A DNA stretch of 64,000 bases from Saturnia japonica (Eukaryota; Arthropoda; Insecta; Lepidoptera; Saturniidae): positions 17,643,018 to 17,707,017 of the forward strand of contig CM065319.1 of the NCBI GenBank assembly GCA_033032175.1, given 5' to 3'. Below the pieces are notes generated by a model. It did no database searches. It was not told the origin of the DNA and saw only the letters and a program-made list of their open reading frames with translations. Each line of letters starts with the position of its first letter. Positions within the stretch are counted from its first letter, which is position 1. Shown piece after piece: positions 1 to 12,589 of the stretch. Position numbers and translations under genes: made by a program.

Positions 1-965
1 TAAGGGATAAGAATTACTTCGTTTTTTTTATTTAGTTATTAGCTTCGTATATTTTTATTTTCTGTAGAAATCATATTATGTTTTGTAGAATTTGGGTATT
101 TTCCGATGGGGCTAGCATACACCAGTTGTAAAAGTCCCCTTAAATAAAGAGAGAGAAATTATAGCCTATTCATTGAGGAAGGTTATACGCTATAACATGA
201 CTTCACGCTACGAGTCTAAGGAGTGGAGAAGTAACAATAAACTTGAAGAAGGTATGGAAAGTGACTACAACAAAACAGTACGTAGGTGACGCGATGGCGC
301 GGTTGACAGTTGATGGAATTAATAAAACACGGGAGAAACCGTGGGTAATGCTTGTGTCAAAATAAAACCCGTAGCATTGTAAGGTTTATACATTTTACTT
401 TTTCGAACTTATAAGTATTTACGAAATACAAAGACAAATAAGAATACAATTAACATACAACTAAGAATGGTTCGCGCTGTATATAAACGTTAATCTTATC
501 TACTGAAAAGAATTTTGCTTAGTCAATAAACAAAAGAGCTCTTCTTATCTCGACTACATTGTGAGATGTTGAAATGCATTCGACGATTCGTAGTACAATA
601 TAACATAAATATTCAATTTTAAAAACTTTCGATATTGTTTTTTGTCCCTGATTCTAAATCCCTCCGTAGTATTTCTTATTAAATATCTTTAATGTACAGA
701 TATTGCCTCTTTACTCTTTTATTATAAGTATAGATTACATTATTTGTTGCCTTCTTTAATTGGTTCTGTGTCTATGAATGTTCTTCTGTAGTCATTAGTT
801 GCAAGTCTTCCCAATACATTCTCATTCAGTTTACATTTTGCTCCTAATATTTCGATTAGGTAGGTACCTAAGTTTAAAATATATTTTTGTATCCGAGTTT
901 AATCCAAATAAACAGATAATGATTTTGTGTAGAAACCACAATGGTGATACTTAATTTTTTTAATA
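1..965. other. AT-rich intergenic, nothing recognised
   Basis: Read on both strands; no coding exon, RNA gene or repeat partner within the window was found. Confidence 0.5.
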
Positions 966-1350
966 ATATGATTACCTATATATTATTAAGTGAAGCAAAA
1001 GCTTTCGGTACATTTATAAGCGTATTGCGTGCACGGAAAACTGAGATTTGGCATATTTAAAGTTTATATGGAGAACGAGTAGAGAACGAGTGCAGAAAGC
1101 TAAAATTTATCTATAATATGTGTTACTAATATATTAATTTAAATAAATTTTAAACCGACTAATGCCATTGAAACTAGACCCACCAAAATAATGACATTGT
1201 CACTCAGCGAAAAGTGACAGAAAGTGATGTAGATAATACTCATTGTTTAGGTTTATGAATACTGCAAATATCAAACAGAAAATAGTCTATGATCAAAAAG
1301 TCGCTGGTCGAATTTCGACCTTAGGGCGATCGCTAGTATATTTTATTGTT
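966..1350 (+). repeat. Unclassified ~385-bp repeat, copy 1
   Basis: Matches 25571-25955 in the same orientation: 'gtgcacggaaaactgagatt', 'aaaatttatc.ataat', 'tgacattgtcactcagcgaa', 'tagggcgatcg'. The 62-residue frame at 1243-1431 overlaps and is not a gene. Confidence 0.75.
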
Positions 1351-3289
1351 CAACATAAATCATCTGAGTTATGTTGTATCATGTATACAACATGTTGTTG
1401 TATATTGTATTATGGTATCTACCAAACATAATATTACACAATTGTCATAAAATATTTGAAAATAATACTAAAATATGTTACAAGATTAACATCGACTGTC
1501 CGAGGATACAATGTCGTTTCTATGCAAACAGTAAATCTAGATCGTAATCCAGACGCTTTGTAGTTTGGCATAGTTCACTACACAGACAGAGGTCAGGTTC
1601 GAATAGTCACATCGTACGACAAGACTCCGATACGAGTTCGATTGCTATTGATATTGCTATGTGAACAAAAACGCAGGTTCTGGCTCCAGGAAGGATCTTA
1701 AAAAAAGTCTGTGCGTCGAATCCAATTTACACCGTCTACTATCGTTGGAACCAGGCTTCTCTTCTCTCATAACTGTGTAGTTGATTAAAGTGTATATAAA
1801 GAAATTAATTTGACTTTCACGAATTAAGACAATCCAAAAATTGTAAGAATTATCAAAATAACTATTGATCTTTTGGCAAAATTTTGTAGAATTTGGCGGA
1901 ATGATGAGATAGCGTTAACATTTTGTTTTCTTTCATACATCCCTAAACTAAATTTAAAATTGTTTTCATGAAAGACAAAACATTTTATTTAAGAACTAAT
2001 ATAAATAATATTAGACGTGTAGTTTGAATGATATGATTTGTTTTCAAGAACAGTACCTACTCTAGGGTTTCAATCTCACAAACTGATGTAATTGGCGACG
2101 CGCCGCGCCGCCATGGGAGCAATCGAATGAAATACGCCGCGCCGGTTCTCCCGGTAAATCACCCGACCACCCCCCGCTCGCCCCTAACAACACTGAGGGG
2201 CGTTAATATACTTATGTTCATGCTAGTCTGCTAAAAAGTATGAAAAGTAGATTGGACAATGTTTCAGCAAAATGTTTACTGTTTTTCTTTAAATATTGGA
2301 CTTACGTGCGCACAGCCAAGATACTTGATAGAGAGGGAGGGTAGGGGAAAAGGAGTAATAGGAGTCACTTATACAAGAATAAATAAAAATCTGAAGTAAT
2401 TTATTTCAGCTTTATTAAAAAACACATTTTTATTACTATAACTAATAATATATCAATCTGAAGCAGTTTTTTTTTTAATCTTGGTATCCGACTTTGGTTA
2501 TAATTAGACTCAATAAAAAAAACAACTTTGACCACCATTGTTCTGATATGCGGGTAATGGTACTCATCATATTAGTTAAGACATCTTCGGCACTTTTCGC
2601 ACATAATTGACCTGGTGAACCCATCAGATGCGGTCGACGTGTTTGTTGCTGCCAAACTCATTGTTAGCGACGCATAGGCCTAAGCGTAATGATACGATAA
2701 TAACGATTGTAAATATAAGTTGTAAGGATGAATAATTTGCACGAACGATCAATAATTAAATGTTTCTAATGTTTTTAATATGTTACTATAGCGTGTAGGT
2801 ATGTAAGAACAGTATATAAGTCATGAAAATGTGTGTAATCTAATAAAAATAATCACTTAAAGTACTAAAATCATATATTGTCAATAATTCATATTTTGTA
2901 AAAGTTATACGTAATGTTTTGTGTTATATAAGTAAAATAGCCTTCTGTATGTGTTTTATAATGTTTGTAACACCAAATAGTGCGTATATAACAAGTCACA
3001 AGACGTTTTAAGGTTGCAATGTTTAATGCTTTATATCTCCCGTGTTTATTAACCTATAATGTTAAAGTTAGTGTTTTTGAATAGGTATTTGTGTCTACAT
3101 TGATGTGAAATAGTTTTTATTGTAATTGAATAACTGTAATTAGAGATATTAACAATTTATTGTATTCTGTATACAAGTAATAATAATAATAGACAGAGAC
3201 AGCAATATTGCAACCACTGCGCATTACCGCGGTTAACGGACCACACCCAAGTTTGGTAATGAGCAGTACGGATAGAGACGCCATCGTCC
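1351..3289. other. Intergenic, nothing firm
   Basis: One small GC-rich patch at about 2095-2195 (gcgccgcgccgcc; accccccgctcgcccc). Minus-strand frames at 3117-3378 overlap in two registers and are not supported. Confidence 0.45.
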
Positions 3290-3440
3290 GTCTCGCTCTC
3301 CGGCAAACCATATAAAAGGCGTTCTGCCGGGGCAAACAAGCGCACACGGGTACCACAAGCTGAAGAATCAAGACTCAAGACTCAAAACTCAAGAAACTGG
3401 AAGAAACCGTACCCAGAAGATATAGTATTAACAAAGTGTA
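3290..3440 (+). promoter_or_regulatory. TATA-box-like promoter candidate
   Basis: TATAAAAGG at 3311-3319 in a locally GC-richer stretch, followed by a short direct repeat ('caagactcaagactcaaaac', 3366-3390) and 'aaattttattg' at 3459. This could be an isolated promoter or the U3/R part of an LTR. No downstream gene can be supported. Confidence 0.3.
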
Positions 3441-4358
3441 TTGTCTTGAAGAATACAGCAAATTTTATTGTGGTGCCTGTGTGTCATTTCTTCGCATCTT
3501 CACTAAGTTCAACCCGCCAGCGACCCAGTCCATTCCGCTCCGTGCTACGTCATCGCCGCGCCTACCAGCAGGCACCTCACTGCGTGTGTGTACCTTGATG
3601 TTTCGCCCTCTTCACGCCTAGTAGTTTCGGGTGTGAACAGGGTTGGTCGCACGTAGTGAGAGGGGCTCGCACGCACTGGTTTCCAGACAGCTGGTTACCG
3701 TAGCGTGTTATCCGCCGTCGGTTATATACAGAGTACGAGGGAATCGTTTCCGTCGCGTTCGCGCCCTCGGTGCGCGGTCCCGCTCTGTATAGATTGACGT
3801 AGCACATTGTATAGTAGGCGCACGCACGCGTTTATTTTACTCATCGCAAATCAAGTACTTATTTTCTGTATCTTTTGCACTGTTATTCTCATCGTCATCA
3901 CATATACAGTAACTTGTATCTGATTCTGAGGAGGAATGATTATCTTGAAGCTGCTTTCTTTTGCCCACTGGGGTCAACTGACACCTTTTACCTCAAAATT
4001 GAAAATAAACTAAAACAAAAACGAAATCATTAAATATTTCATTAAAAATACGTAACGAAATGATTATTGAGTAATTTTCTTAAAAAAGGAAAATATTTTT
4101 TTTTTTAAGATTGAAATAAATATCTCACCTCTTATGTTGTAAACAAAAAAAATTATAATGAAATTGCGGCAAACAAAAATAAATCCTTTTCGTCCAAACG
4201 TCATCTGATAATTAAACCGGTGATCAGGCAGGACCAGGGTGTTGTATGGCAGATCATTTCCCTCGATGTTCACTTGTCAATGTCTTTTAGTTTTCTTATT
4301 ATTGTACTGAACACCATTACCCTTTTCTCCTCTAATAAATAGTAGTACTCCATTATGG
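3441..4358. other. Intergenic; GC-richer first 350 bases
   Basis: 3500-3800 is GC-richer with conflicting short frames on both strands, and could be the continuation of an LTR or leader begun at the TATA site. Beyond 3840 it is AT-rich and featureless. Confidence 0.4.
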
Positions 4359-4609
4359 GACGTTTTCAATAATATATCTGAGTTTTCTATCCCCGATTAG
4401 TACATATTTGTGATAAGTACAATCTATAACTTAAGACAGATATCGGTTTCCCTCTTAGCTATCTAAACTATAGGATATGGATATATATTATGCAGATACG
4501 AAAAACTATCCATTGATAGGTTATTGAAAAGGAAGTTAGGAACAAAAGGTTATATTTGACTATCTTTAGTAACTGAAACAACGGATTGATAGAATATTGA
4601 AAACGGCCG
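4359..4609. mobile_element. MITE with CGTTTTCAATAAT termini, copy 1
   Basis: Left 'gacgttttcaataatatatc', right 'gatagaatattgaaaacggcc', inverted. Same family as 63332-63515. The 'tgataggttattgaaaagg' at about 4515 is an internal extra copy of the terminus. Confidence 0.6.
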
Positions 4610-6244
4610 TATGTCTACCTAATTTAGTAAAGGCATCGCATGATTATAGAAAGATCTAATGTGTGATTGGTGTACCAGTAACTTAGCTAGTGATTAACCT
4701 GCTTAAGAAAAACTTAAAGGAGTTTAATCTTAGAAAGGAAGTTAATTCTTTATGAAGTGCAGCTAGAGTTACACACCGACGCGAAGTAAACCTGACGGCA
4801 GATCTTCAATTTGAAAGAGTTATCAGTCGAAAGATATAGGCATCTACCTACCTTATCAGAAAGCCGTGCTCACGACGTGGACCACTTACAGGCGGAGTTT
4901 TGCTTTACAAAAGTTGCGAATACTTTGAATACGAGCGAAAGCAAAGCCGTATAGCATTCTGATTGATTTATTCAGATGGCACAATATAATATCTTACAAT
5001 CATCGTAAAGTAATCCTAGATTAATAATCTAGAATTAAAAGTTGTTAATGTATTACGGTTCTGGTAATTATGCAACTGAAAAAGGAGAATGAAATATATG
5101 AGATACACGCGCGAATCTCCTCCTGGTTTTTTTAAAGACAAATATGCTTATTGTGGTTGACCCTTAGAAAATAGATATATGCTCTCGCAGACTTTTTGTA
5201 GGTCTTTTTAATATCTACAATGATGTACTTATTATTTAATATATCTCTTATTGTTTATTCAGCGTAAACTATTTAAGCGGCCCAAGATCGTCGTTTTTCT
5301 TCGTTTTTTTAAATAGCCTAAATTAATCCTTATAATATCAGCTACCTGCCAGTGAAAGTCTCGTCAAAATCGGTCAACCCATTACGGAGATTAGCCGGAA
5401 CAATCAGACGGCCTATAAAAATATTAATTATTTTTTTGTTATTTTGACATTATATACAGACACTTCAATTTTATTTACCTAAGTAAATTATATATATATA
5501 TGGTGGCCACTGCCCAGTGTCCAGTCTCTAGCCCGTGATTATGTTTAAATTATTATGTTTTCTTTCAGTGGATATCAACAATCATTTTGATTTCAACAAA
5601 AATGCATTAATATTCACAGGCTTAGTTGCCGGAGTGTTGCAGACAGTTTGCAGTGTAACCGAGGTCACAGGTTCGACCTCGCAAAGCACTTGTTTCTGTG
5701 AGATGAATACAATTCATATACAGTTGCGTCTGGTCGTTTAATATGTATTTACTTGTTTGGTTACTAGCTATGCATTTTTTGCAGTCGAACGGGCGAGTTT
5801 GAGATTGTTTATCAAAAATTGATATTTATTCATCACGGGCCTATAATGATACCCAGGTTCTTCTGAATTGCATCATCGCAGCAGATATCTAAATTAGCGA
5901 TTCTAACAACTCGTTGAAATTCAAAGTCAATTCCACCTTGGGCAAGCGGACGGTGGATAAAGAGCAAGCTGTTGTGACTTTAGTAAATCAGGCAGACGCT
6001 CGTTCCAAGCGCTCTTTAGAGGGCCACAGCACTAGGGATGTCAACTGTGCGACTGAGATTTGCAAGAAATATTGGACACGAGGAAGCTAAAAAATGGTAG
6101 GACAAGCTGTGTTTTATTTGAATAACATTTAGTCATTATTTGCAGATAATACGAAATTTTATAAGCAAACTTTAGTAAGTAGTTAAAAGCATTTTGAATA
6201 TTTTTTATGTATGTCGCAATTTAATAACAATTTTTATTTTATAC
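4610..6244. other. Intergenic with repeat family A fragment
   Basis: Apart from the family A piece, a segment at about 5620-5720 has a B-box-like 'caggttcgacctcgcaaagc' and may be a decayed tRNA-derived SINE, without a clear A box. Confidence 0.35.
5085..5425 (+). repeat. Repeat family A, partial copy
   Basis: Shares 'cttattgtgg', 'ttgtaggtctttttaatatc', 'ctacctgccagtgaaagtct' and 'cattacggagattagccgga' with the longer copies. Class undetermined; it resembles LINE-type 3' regions widespread in Lepidoptera. Confidence 0.65.
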
Positions 6245-6680
6245 TAGCTGTGTCCGCGACTTCGTTCGCGTGGACTACAGAATGCTGTCCATCGGTAAAA
6301 CGCGCGAATCGTGCTACTCCCGGTCCCTGTTATTTACTTATTGTGGGTGATCCTTAGAATATAGCCATATACACTCGCTGACTTTTTTGGATGTCTTTTT
6401 AATATCTAAAACTATGTGGTACATTAATTTGATATATATCTTATGATTTACTCAGCTTACGCCATTAGGCGTCCGAATTAATTCACCATGACCAATTTTT
6501 TTTATTAGCGCGAAACCCTAATCTTTTTTCTAAAATAAAAGTAACCCAAGTTACTCCTTATAACTTCAGCTATCTGCCAGTGAAAGTCCTGTAAAAATCA
6601 GTCCAACCGTTTCGGAGGTTACCCGGGACAAACAGACAAAAATTTTCTAAAATTGATGTTTTGTTCTGTGTAGTATACAA
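6245..6680 (+). repeat. Repeat family A, long copy
   Basis: Starts 'actagctgtgtccgcgactt' and runs to 'aattgatgttttgttctgtg' with 'ccagtgaaagtcctgtaaaa' and 'ccaaccgtttcggaggtt' inside. Its last 290 bases are the start of the tandem duplication. Confidence 0.72.
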
Positions 6681-6987
6681 TATGTATTAAAAACCCCGTC
6701 GAATCCGAAATGGATATAGGTACCCCAATGACATTACCAAAAAAATATATATCAAAATTTTATTTATTATGAAAATAAAAATGTTATTGCGGTTTAAAAT
6801 TAACATATTTACTTTTAGTTTCGCTAAAATTTAGCAAATTATTAAAACGTGATAGCACTGTCACCTCTTGGCGCGGCGCAGCGGCAAGCTTGATCGTATG
6901 GCGGTACCTTGCGCCGCGTCACCTGTATTGCTATGTAAGTTTCCTCATTTAATTAATTTTTTTTTACATTTTATTAGGGGTATTTTT

Positions 6988-7881
6988 GAAGTTATACTTC
7001 TTTAGGCGCGTTATGAAAAAATGATGAGAGTGAAATTTTAAGATGCGCGCGCATCTGTGACACAAAATTAACAGTATGAAGCTGTCTGCTTAACCGCTCA
7101 TTAAGTCTCGAAAAAAAGCTACCAACAAAATAGAAATTGACCCTCGATATTAGTCGCGCATGTTGGTACGCTCGTCACCTCTGATCACTGTTTTCATATT
7201 TATAATATTTATCAACATGTTTCTAGTTTATACATTCCCAACACGTGTTTTAGTTTCATACAAGTGCGAATTATATATGTGCTAATAAATTATATTCAGT
7301 AGTGATTTAAATTGAATATTTTGATTGATATTACTTACTATTTGTGAATATTAGTGAAAAAAATTGTGCTTATATACTTTTTCAAGTGCTCCAATATAAT
7401 TGAGGTTAACTATCCGTATGTATTATTTATAGATATAAATTAAAATACTTTTATTTAATATAATTAACATTAAATATTATTAAATTATTAATGTTAAATA
7501 CTTATTATTGGTTATTTAATATTTACAAAATAAAGAAATAAATTTAATAAAACATTTAATAAAAAGTTTGCGATAAAAATTAAAATTGAACATCAAATTA
7601 TAATATAAATTTTTAATATTTGCTATTAAATTGAATAAATAATAAATATTTATAAAAATAACTAAATAAATTCAATGAATTTTTTTTGATAAAAATGAAA
7701 AGTGAATATTAAATTAAGAAATCAATAAAAATATTTAAAAAATGACCAACCTTAAATTCAATTTTTGAATTTATTATTAAATTTATTTTTAAAATATTAA
7801 ATAATAAACATTTAAAATTAAGAATCTTATAATATTTAGTACAAATTATGTCTTATATATTTTATTATTCTCTAAATTTGG

Positions 7882-7972
<91 letters not shown>

Positions 7973-8229
7973 AGTTTCGATTAAGACATTACAGGAAGAT
8001 ACTATGGAAGTGGACATCATTTGATTAAAAATACAATTCGAAAAGAAAATAAATATTTATTTATTTAATTTTTCAAATTTAAAATGAACTTTGTTGATTA
8101 TCCTTTTCCAATCCTTCTATTATTTTATTGTAATTAATTATTTGCATGCAATTAAAAACTATTTTTTAATGATGCCAAAGAAGTATAACTTCTCACGCGC
8201 GTACATAAGTACACGCACCCATTTTTTTT
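6988..8229 (+). mobile_element. AT-rich MITE with GAAGT..ACTTC palindromic ends, copy 1
   Basis: Left end GAAGTTATACTTC at 6988-7000 followed by 'tttaggcgcgttatg'; right end GAAGTATAACTTC at 8180-8192 followed by 'tcacgcgcgtacataagt'. The whole block matches 42652-43875 in reverse orientation, which fixes both boundaries. No protein is encoded. It contains a long (TA)n tract. Confidence 0.8.
7887..7970. repeat. (TA)n microsatellite
   Basis: About 80 bases of almost uninterrupted TA inside the MITE. The inverted copy at 42.9 kb has only a short AT stretch here, so the expansion is specific to this copy. Confidence 0.95.
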
Positions 8230-8835
8230 ACTTATAATCTGAGATAGATAACATAAACAGAATATAATCTCGTTACATAATAACACCTTCACGGATCCGA
8301 AGGGGTTTTTAATGCACACTGTATACTTTCAAACGGACACTTCAATTTTATTAATCATATAAATAATTTAATGTACCATATCCATAAGCTTTGATAGAAA
8401 AAAGCGGATATTAGCGTCTGGCGTCTATCATCTTCTACGCGGCAACCTTAGTTACAGACTCGTTACATCTCACCCCGGCCGCGCGGCGTCGTGGGATGAG
8501 AGCGTTACACACTGCGTATTGCCTACACAAGCCGGACTCTGAATAGCCGACCTGATATTGAAATGAGCTTTATGTTAAGCGGAACCTTTTCTATAAAAGA
8601 ATGGGTTTTTTAATTCTCACTCATGTAACTTTGTGTAAATACTAGATAGTGTATGTAAGCGCTGGTTCGTTTGTTTTATCAACTAGCCCGATTATTAAGT
8701 AATGCCACGTTCTCAGGCTGATCACAACATGTTATACACAAAGATACGGAACGATGGAATGTAAGAGTAAAAGGTCTCACCAGACAACAGATTTTATGAA
8801 TATTCGAGACCTCCTCTTGTGGTCACTTCTGATTT

Positions 8836-9145
8836 TTTGGATGTCTTTTTAATATCTAAAACTATGTGGTACATTAATTTGATATATATCTTATGATTTA
8901 CTCAGGTTAAGCCATTTAGGCGTCCGAATTAATTCACTTCGACCAATTTTTTTTATTAGCGCGGAACCCTGATCTTTTTTCTAAAATAAAAGTAACCTAA
9001 GTTACTCCTTATAACTTCAGCTATCTGCCAGTGAAAGTCCTGTAAAAATCAGTCCAACCGTTTCGGAGGTTAGAAGGAACAAACAGACAAAAATTTTCTA
9101 AAATTGATGTTTTGTTGTGTATGTCGTATACAATATGTATTAAAA
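8836..9145 (+). repeat. Repeat family A, copy at start of unit 2
   Basis: Almost identical to 6387-6680, directly abutting the end of unit 1. Confidence 0.75.
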
Positions 9146-9261
9146 ACCCCCGTCGAATCCGAAAAGCATATAGGTACCCTAATGACATTACTAAAAATAA
9201 AACAAAATTTTATTTATTATGAAAATAAAAATGTTATTGCGATTTAAAATTAACATACTTA

Positions 9262-9900
9262 TTATTTATTTATTTTATTTACCATACTAAGAGATTTACA
9301 CAAGAGTTGTTGAAATTAATGCCACATAAACCTTTAAGGTTTGTGTGTGACACTTACAATACGTTGTCGGATATACAAAAACATAAACATTAACCTGGTA
9401 CAAGTACATAGATCACCATCTATCAGAACCAAAAATTCACAATTCTGATAAAAAATGTTCCTTTAACACATATTTCTTATTTTGACTAGTTATAATATTG
9501 CGAACGGAAGTAGGCAAAGAGTTTATTAGTCGAGGAATTAAGTAAGCAATCGTCCGACTTCCGTAGCAATTATTTGCTGAGAGGGTAGTTAGTTTCTTAT
9601 TCGCTACTTGACGAGTGTATACAGCTGATCTATTTTATTTTGGATTTCTAAGTTAAAATATTGTTCTTTTAACATATTAAATTTTACTTTGTTATATACT
9701 GGAAGAGTTGTACATAATTTAAAAAGATCACTTTCGTCTGTAATTTGAGATTTAGCGTTTGGTGTAATTATTGACTTTAGTACTCTAACTTGAAGTTTGT
9801 AGATTTTATTTAGGTAAGTTTTATATGTACGACCATAGCTAGATATACCGTAAGACACTACCGAGTCACTACTTATCTATACTATTTCCATTTCTTTATT
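9262..9900 (-). mobile_element. 3' fragment of a non-LTR retrotransposon (Jockey/CR1-like)
   Basis: A minus-strand frame at 9858-9604 reads YGISSYGRTYKTYLNKIYKL followed by QVRVLKSI, the conserved segment after the reverse transcriptase palm of Jockey/CR1-type LINEs. The plus-strand run attatttatttattttattt at 9262-9281 is the reverse of a (TAAA)n tail, so the 3' end is at 9262. The 5' part is missing, as is usual. It interrupts one copy of the local tandem duplication. Confidence 0.78.
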
Positions 9901-10140
9901 TTCTCTATGACAGTTCTAATTTGATAGTTGTAGTGTAGTGACCAAATAAGTAATGATATCGATCTCATATATTTACGACATTGACAATTCATCAGATTTT
10001 GATTAAAATAAATAAATAAAGATTACCGTCTTGTTATAATTGTTTCGTTTCATTGTCGAGTACCTACCTATACTACTTATTTTACAACATTTCGATAAAT
10101 TTTGAAGAAGTATGATTTATACAATCAAGAATTAATACGT
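9870..10140 (+). repeat. Unclassified repeat, copy 1 (partner at 23.2 kb)
   Basis: 'ctatttccatttctttattt', 'acagttctaatttgatagtt' and 'attgtcgagtacctacctat' match 23170-23715 in the same orientation. This copy lacks about 300 bases present in the other. Confidence 0.72.
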
Positions 10141-10690
10141 GTAACATTTCTTGTAAAAATGAAAAGTGAATATTAATATTAAGAAATCAATAAAAATATT
10201 GTACAAAATGATCCAACGCTTAGTCAATTTTTGAATTTATTCTTACATTTTTGTAAAATATAAATAATACAGTCTAAATTAAGATCGTGTATACGTTTAG
10301 TACAAATTATAGTCTTATATATTCATTTTCTCCAACATTTGGTTTAATAATACTATATATTTATAAGTACATATATATATTTATAATATATATATATGAT
10401 ACTATAATATAATATATAAGTTTCGATTAGACATTACAGGAAGATACTATGGAGTGGACATCATTTGATTAAAAATACAATTCGAAATGAAAATGGATAA
10501 TATTTTATTTCCCTTAAATTTTCAAATATTTAAAACGTGATAACATTCGTCTCCATACGCGGCGGTCCAGCGATACGTTTTATTTATGGCGGTACTCTGC
10601 GCCGCGTCGTGTAATGTAAGTGTTGCATGCAATTAAAACTATTTTTTAATGATGCCAGAAGTATAACTTTACGCGCGTATAGTACAGCAG
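10140..10690 (+). mobile_element. AT-rich MITE, partial and diverged copy
   Basis: Matches the right half of copy 1 ('aatgaaaagtgaatatta' onward) and ends GAAGTATAACTTt at 10658-10670. The left half is missing, replaced by the sequence at 9870-10140. A segment near 10530-10620 resembles 6845-6930 instead, so the copy is mosaic. Confidence 0.65.
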
Positions 10691-11312
10691 TATTTTTTTA
10701 CTTATAATCTGAGATAGATAACATAAACAGAATATAATCTCGATACCTACTAACACCTTCACGGATCCGAAGGGGTTTTTAATGCACACTGTATACTTTC
10801 AAACGGACACTTCAATTTTATTAATCATATAAATAATTTAATGTACCATATCCATAAGCTTTGATAGAAAGAAGCGGATATTAGCGTCTGGCGTCTATCA
10901 TCTTCTACGCAGCTACCTTAGTTACAGACTCGTTACATCTTACCCCGGCGGCGGCGAGGCGCGCCGCGTCGTGGGGTGAGAGCGTTACACACTGCGTATT
11001 GCCTACACAAGCCGGACTCTGAATAGCCGACCTGATATTGAAATGAGCTTTATGTTAAGCGGAACCTTTTCTATAAAAGAATGGGTTTTTTAATTCTCAC
11101 TCATGTAACTTTGTGTAAATACTAGATAGTGTATGTAAGCGCTGGTTCGTTTGTTTTATCAACTAGCCCGATTATTAAGTAATGCCACGTTCTCAGGCTG
11201 ATCACAACATGTTATACACAAAGATACGGAACGATGGAATGTAAGAGTAAAAGGTCTCACCAGACAACAGATTTTATGAATATTCGAGACCTCCTCTTGT
11301 GGTCACTTCTGT

Positions 11313-11745
11313 TTTAGCACGCACCGTACACGCTTATTAATCAAGATAAGCGATAAAAGTTTACTATAATATTTAATTATTAGTGCAGTCACTTTCAGTG
11401 TTCGTCGTTGTAATTTTAAACACTAATTGACGTCGGTGAAAGGGTAGGGGAGATAGGGATAGACAGATACAAAGAAAAAAGGTGGATGATGTATCCATTG
11501 TGCATATTATGATTCACATAAGTGCATTTTATACTAAACAGTGTAGTTATACCGAAAAAAATCTAAAAGACTTTTAAGATAGAAAAAAAACACCTACCTA
11601 CAAGATAATAAAAGATTTTTTCAAAATAATAAACTTGATAAAGCAACAAAATATCAAAGTACTAGGTACTAACTAAGTATCTACTACGTAAATTTGGAAT
11701 CGAGGAAGTTCTAGCGAGGTAGTACTTTCCCGAATAACTGAATGC
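11313..11745. other. Intergenic, nothing recognised
   Basis: AT-rich single-copy-looking sequence after the duplication. Confidence 0.45.
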
Positions 11746-11846
11746 CGTAGAACACACGCGTGGTACCCCCTCCCCCCCCCCCCGCTCCCGGTTATTTTAA
11801 AAACAAAAATTCTTATCGTGGATGATCCTCAGACGATAGACATATG

Positions 11847-11878
<32 letters not shown>

Positions 11879-12245
11879 TTGTAAGTATTTTTATGATCTA
11901 TAATTTTATTATTATGTACTACATTCATTTGATATATCTCTTAGGGTTTTCCGAACAACGTAAGCCTATTATTAAGTGTTCCAAATTCCTCTTTTTTCCG
12001 AATTGATTTTTATTTGTGCGGATCCCTAATTCTTTTTCTAAAATAAAATTTACCTAAGTTACTCTTAATAACATCAGCTATCTGCCAGTGAAAGCCACCT
12101 CAAAATCGGTCCAACCGTTACGGAGATCACCCGGAACAAAAAGACAAATACACAAAACAAATTTTGATGTGTTTTTTGTTATAGGTACCGTATATACTTT
12201 CGTATGCATTAAGTAAAAAGCTGTTATTTTGATATTACGATTAGT
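11746..12245 (+). repeat. Repeat family A, diverged copy
   Basis: Has 'gctcccggttattttaaaaa', 'ctgccagtgaaagccacctc' and 'ccaaccgttacggagatcac'. It contains a poly-C run near 11771 and a (CT)n run at about 11847-11873. A minus-strand 90-residue frame overlapping it (12078-12350) is not supported. Confidence 0.7.
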
Positions 12246-12481
12246 TTCAACCTCCCCTCGACTATAAGCATTTACGTTCTTCCTGTTGTTTATTTCGGCA
12301 AAGGGTCCGCCATTCTCATGAGCAGCGGTTAAACTGTTAAAATAATACAAAGGGTGAAAGCGTTGTAATTATTGGGTCATCCTCCGCTAAATAATTCACG
12401 GTTCGAAAGGTCACTCATTCCGTTTTCATACGAATATTCAATGTATTTCATCATTCTCATATTGTGAGTTATAATGTTAGC

Positions 12482-12532
12482 TGACAAACACCGCGCCTTC
12501 AACGCGCCGTCAACGCGCCGTCAACGCGCCCG
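12482..12532. repeat. Short tandem repeat of aacgcgccgtc
   Basis: Three to four 11-bp units (cttcaacgcgc, cgtcaacgcgc, cgtcaacgcgc) in an AT-rich background. Confidence 0.85.
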
Positions 12533-12589
12533 TCTAGTCAAATTATTTTAATTTTTTATTAACTCCTAAACTATGTGTCCAAATAACAT

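Larger units (their letters stand above)
6387..8835 (+). repeat. Direct duplication, unit 1 (~2.45 kb)
   Basis: Sequence starting 'ggatgtctttttaatatcta' and ending 'gtggtcacttctg' recurs immediately downstream as unit 2. The last 650 bases (8161-8835 against 10641-11312) are almost identical. Unit 1 holds an intact AT-rich MITE at 6988-8229. Confidence 0.82.
8836..11312 (+). repeat. Direct duplication, unit 2 (~2.48 kb)
   Basis: Begins at the same point of repeat family A as unit 1 and ends 'ttgtggtcacttctg' at 11312. Between shared flanks it carries a LINE 3' end (9262-9900), another repeat (9870-10140) and a shortened, diverged version of the unit 1 MITE (10140-10690). Confidence 0.82.
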
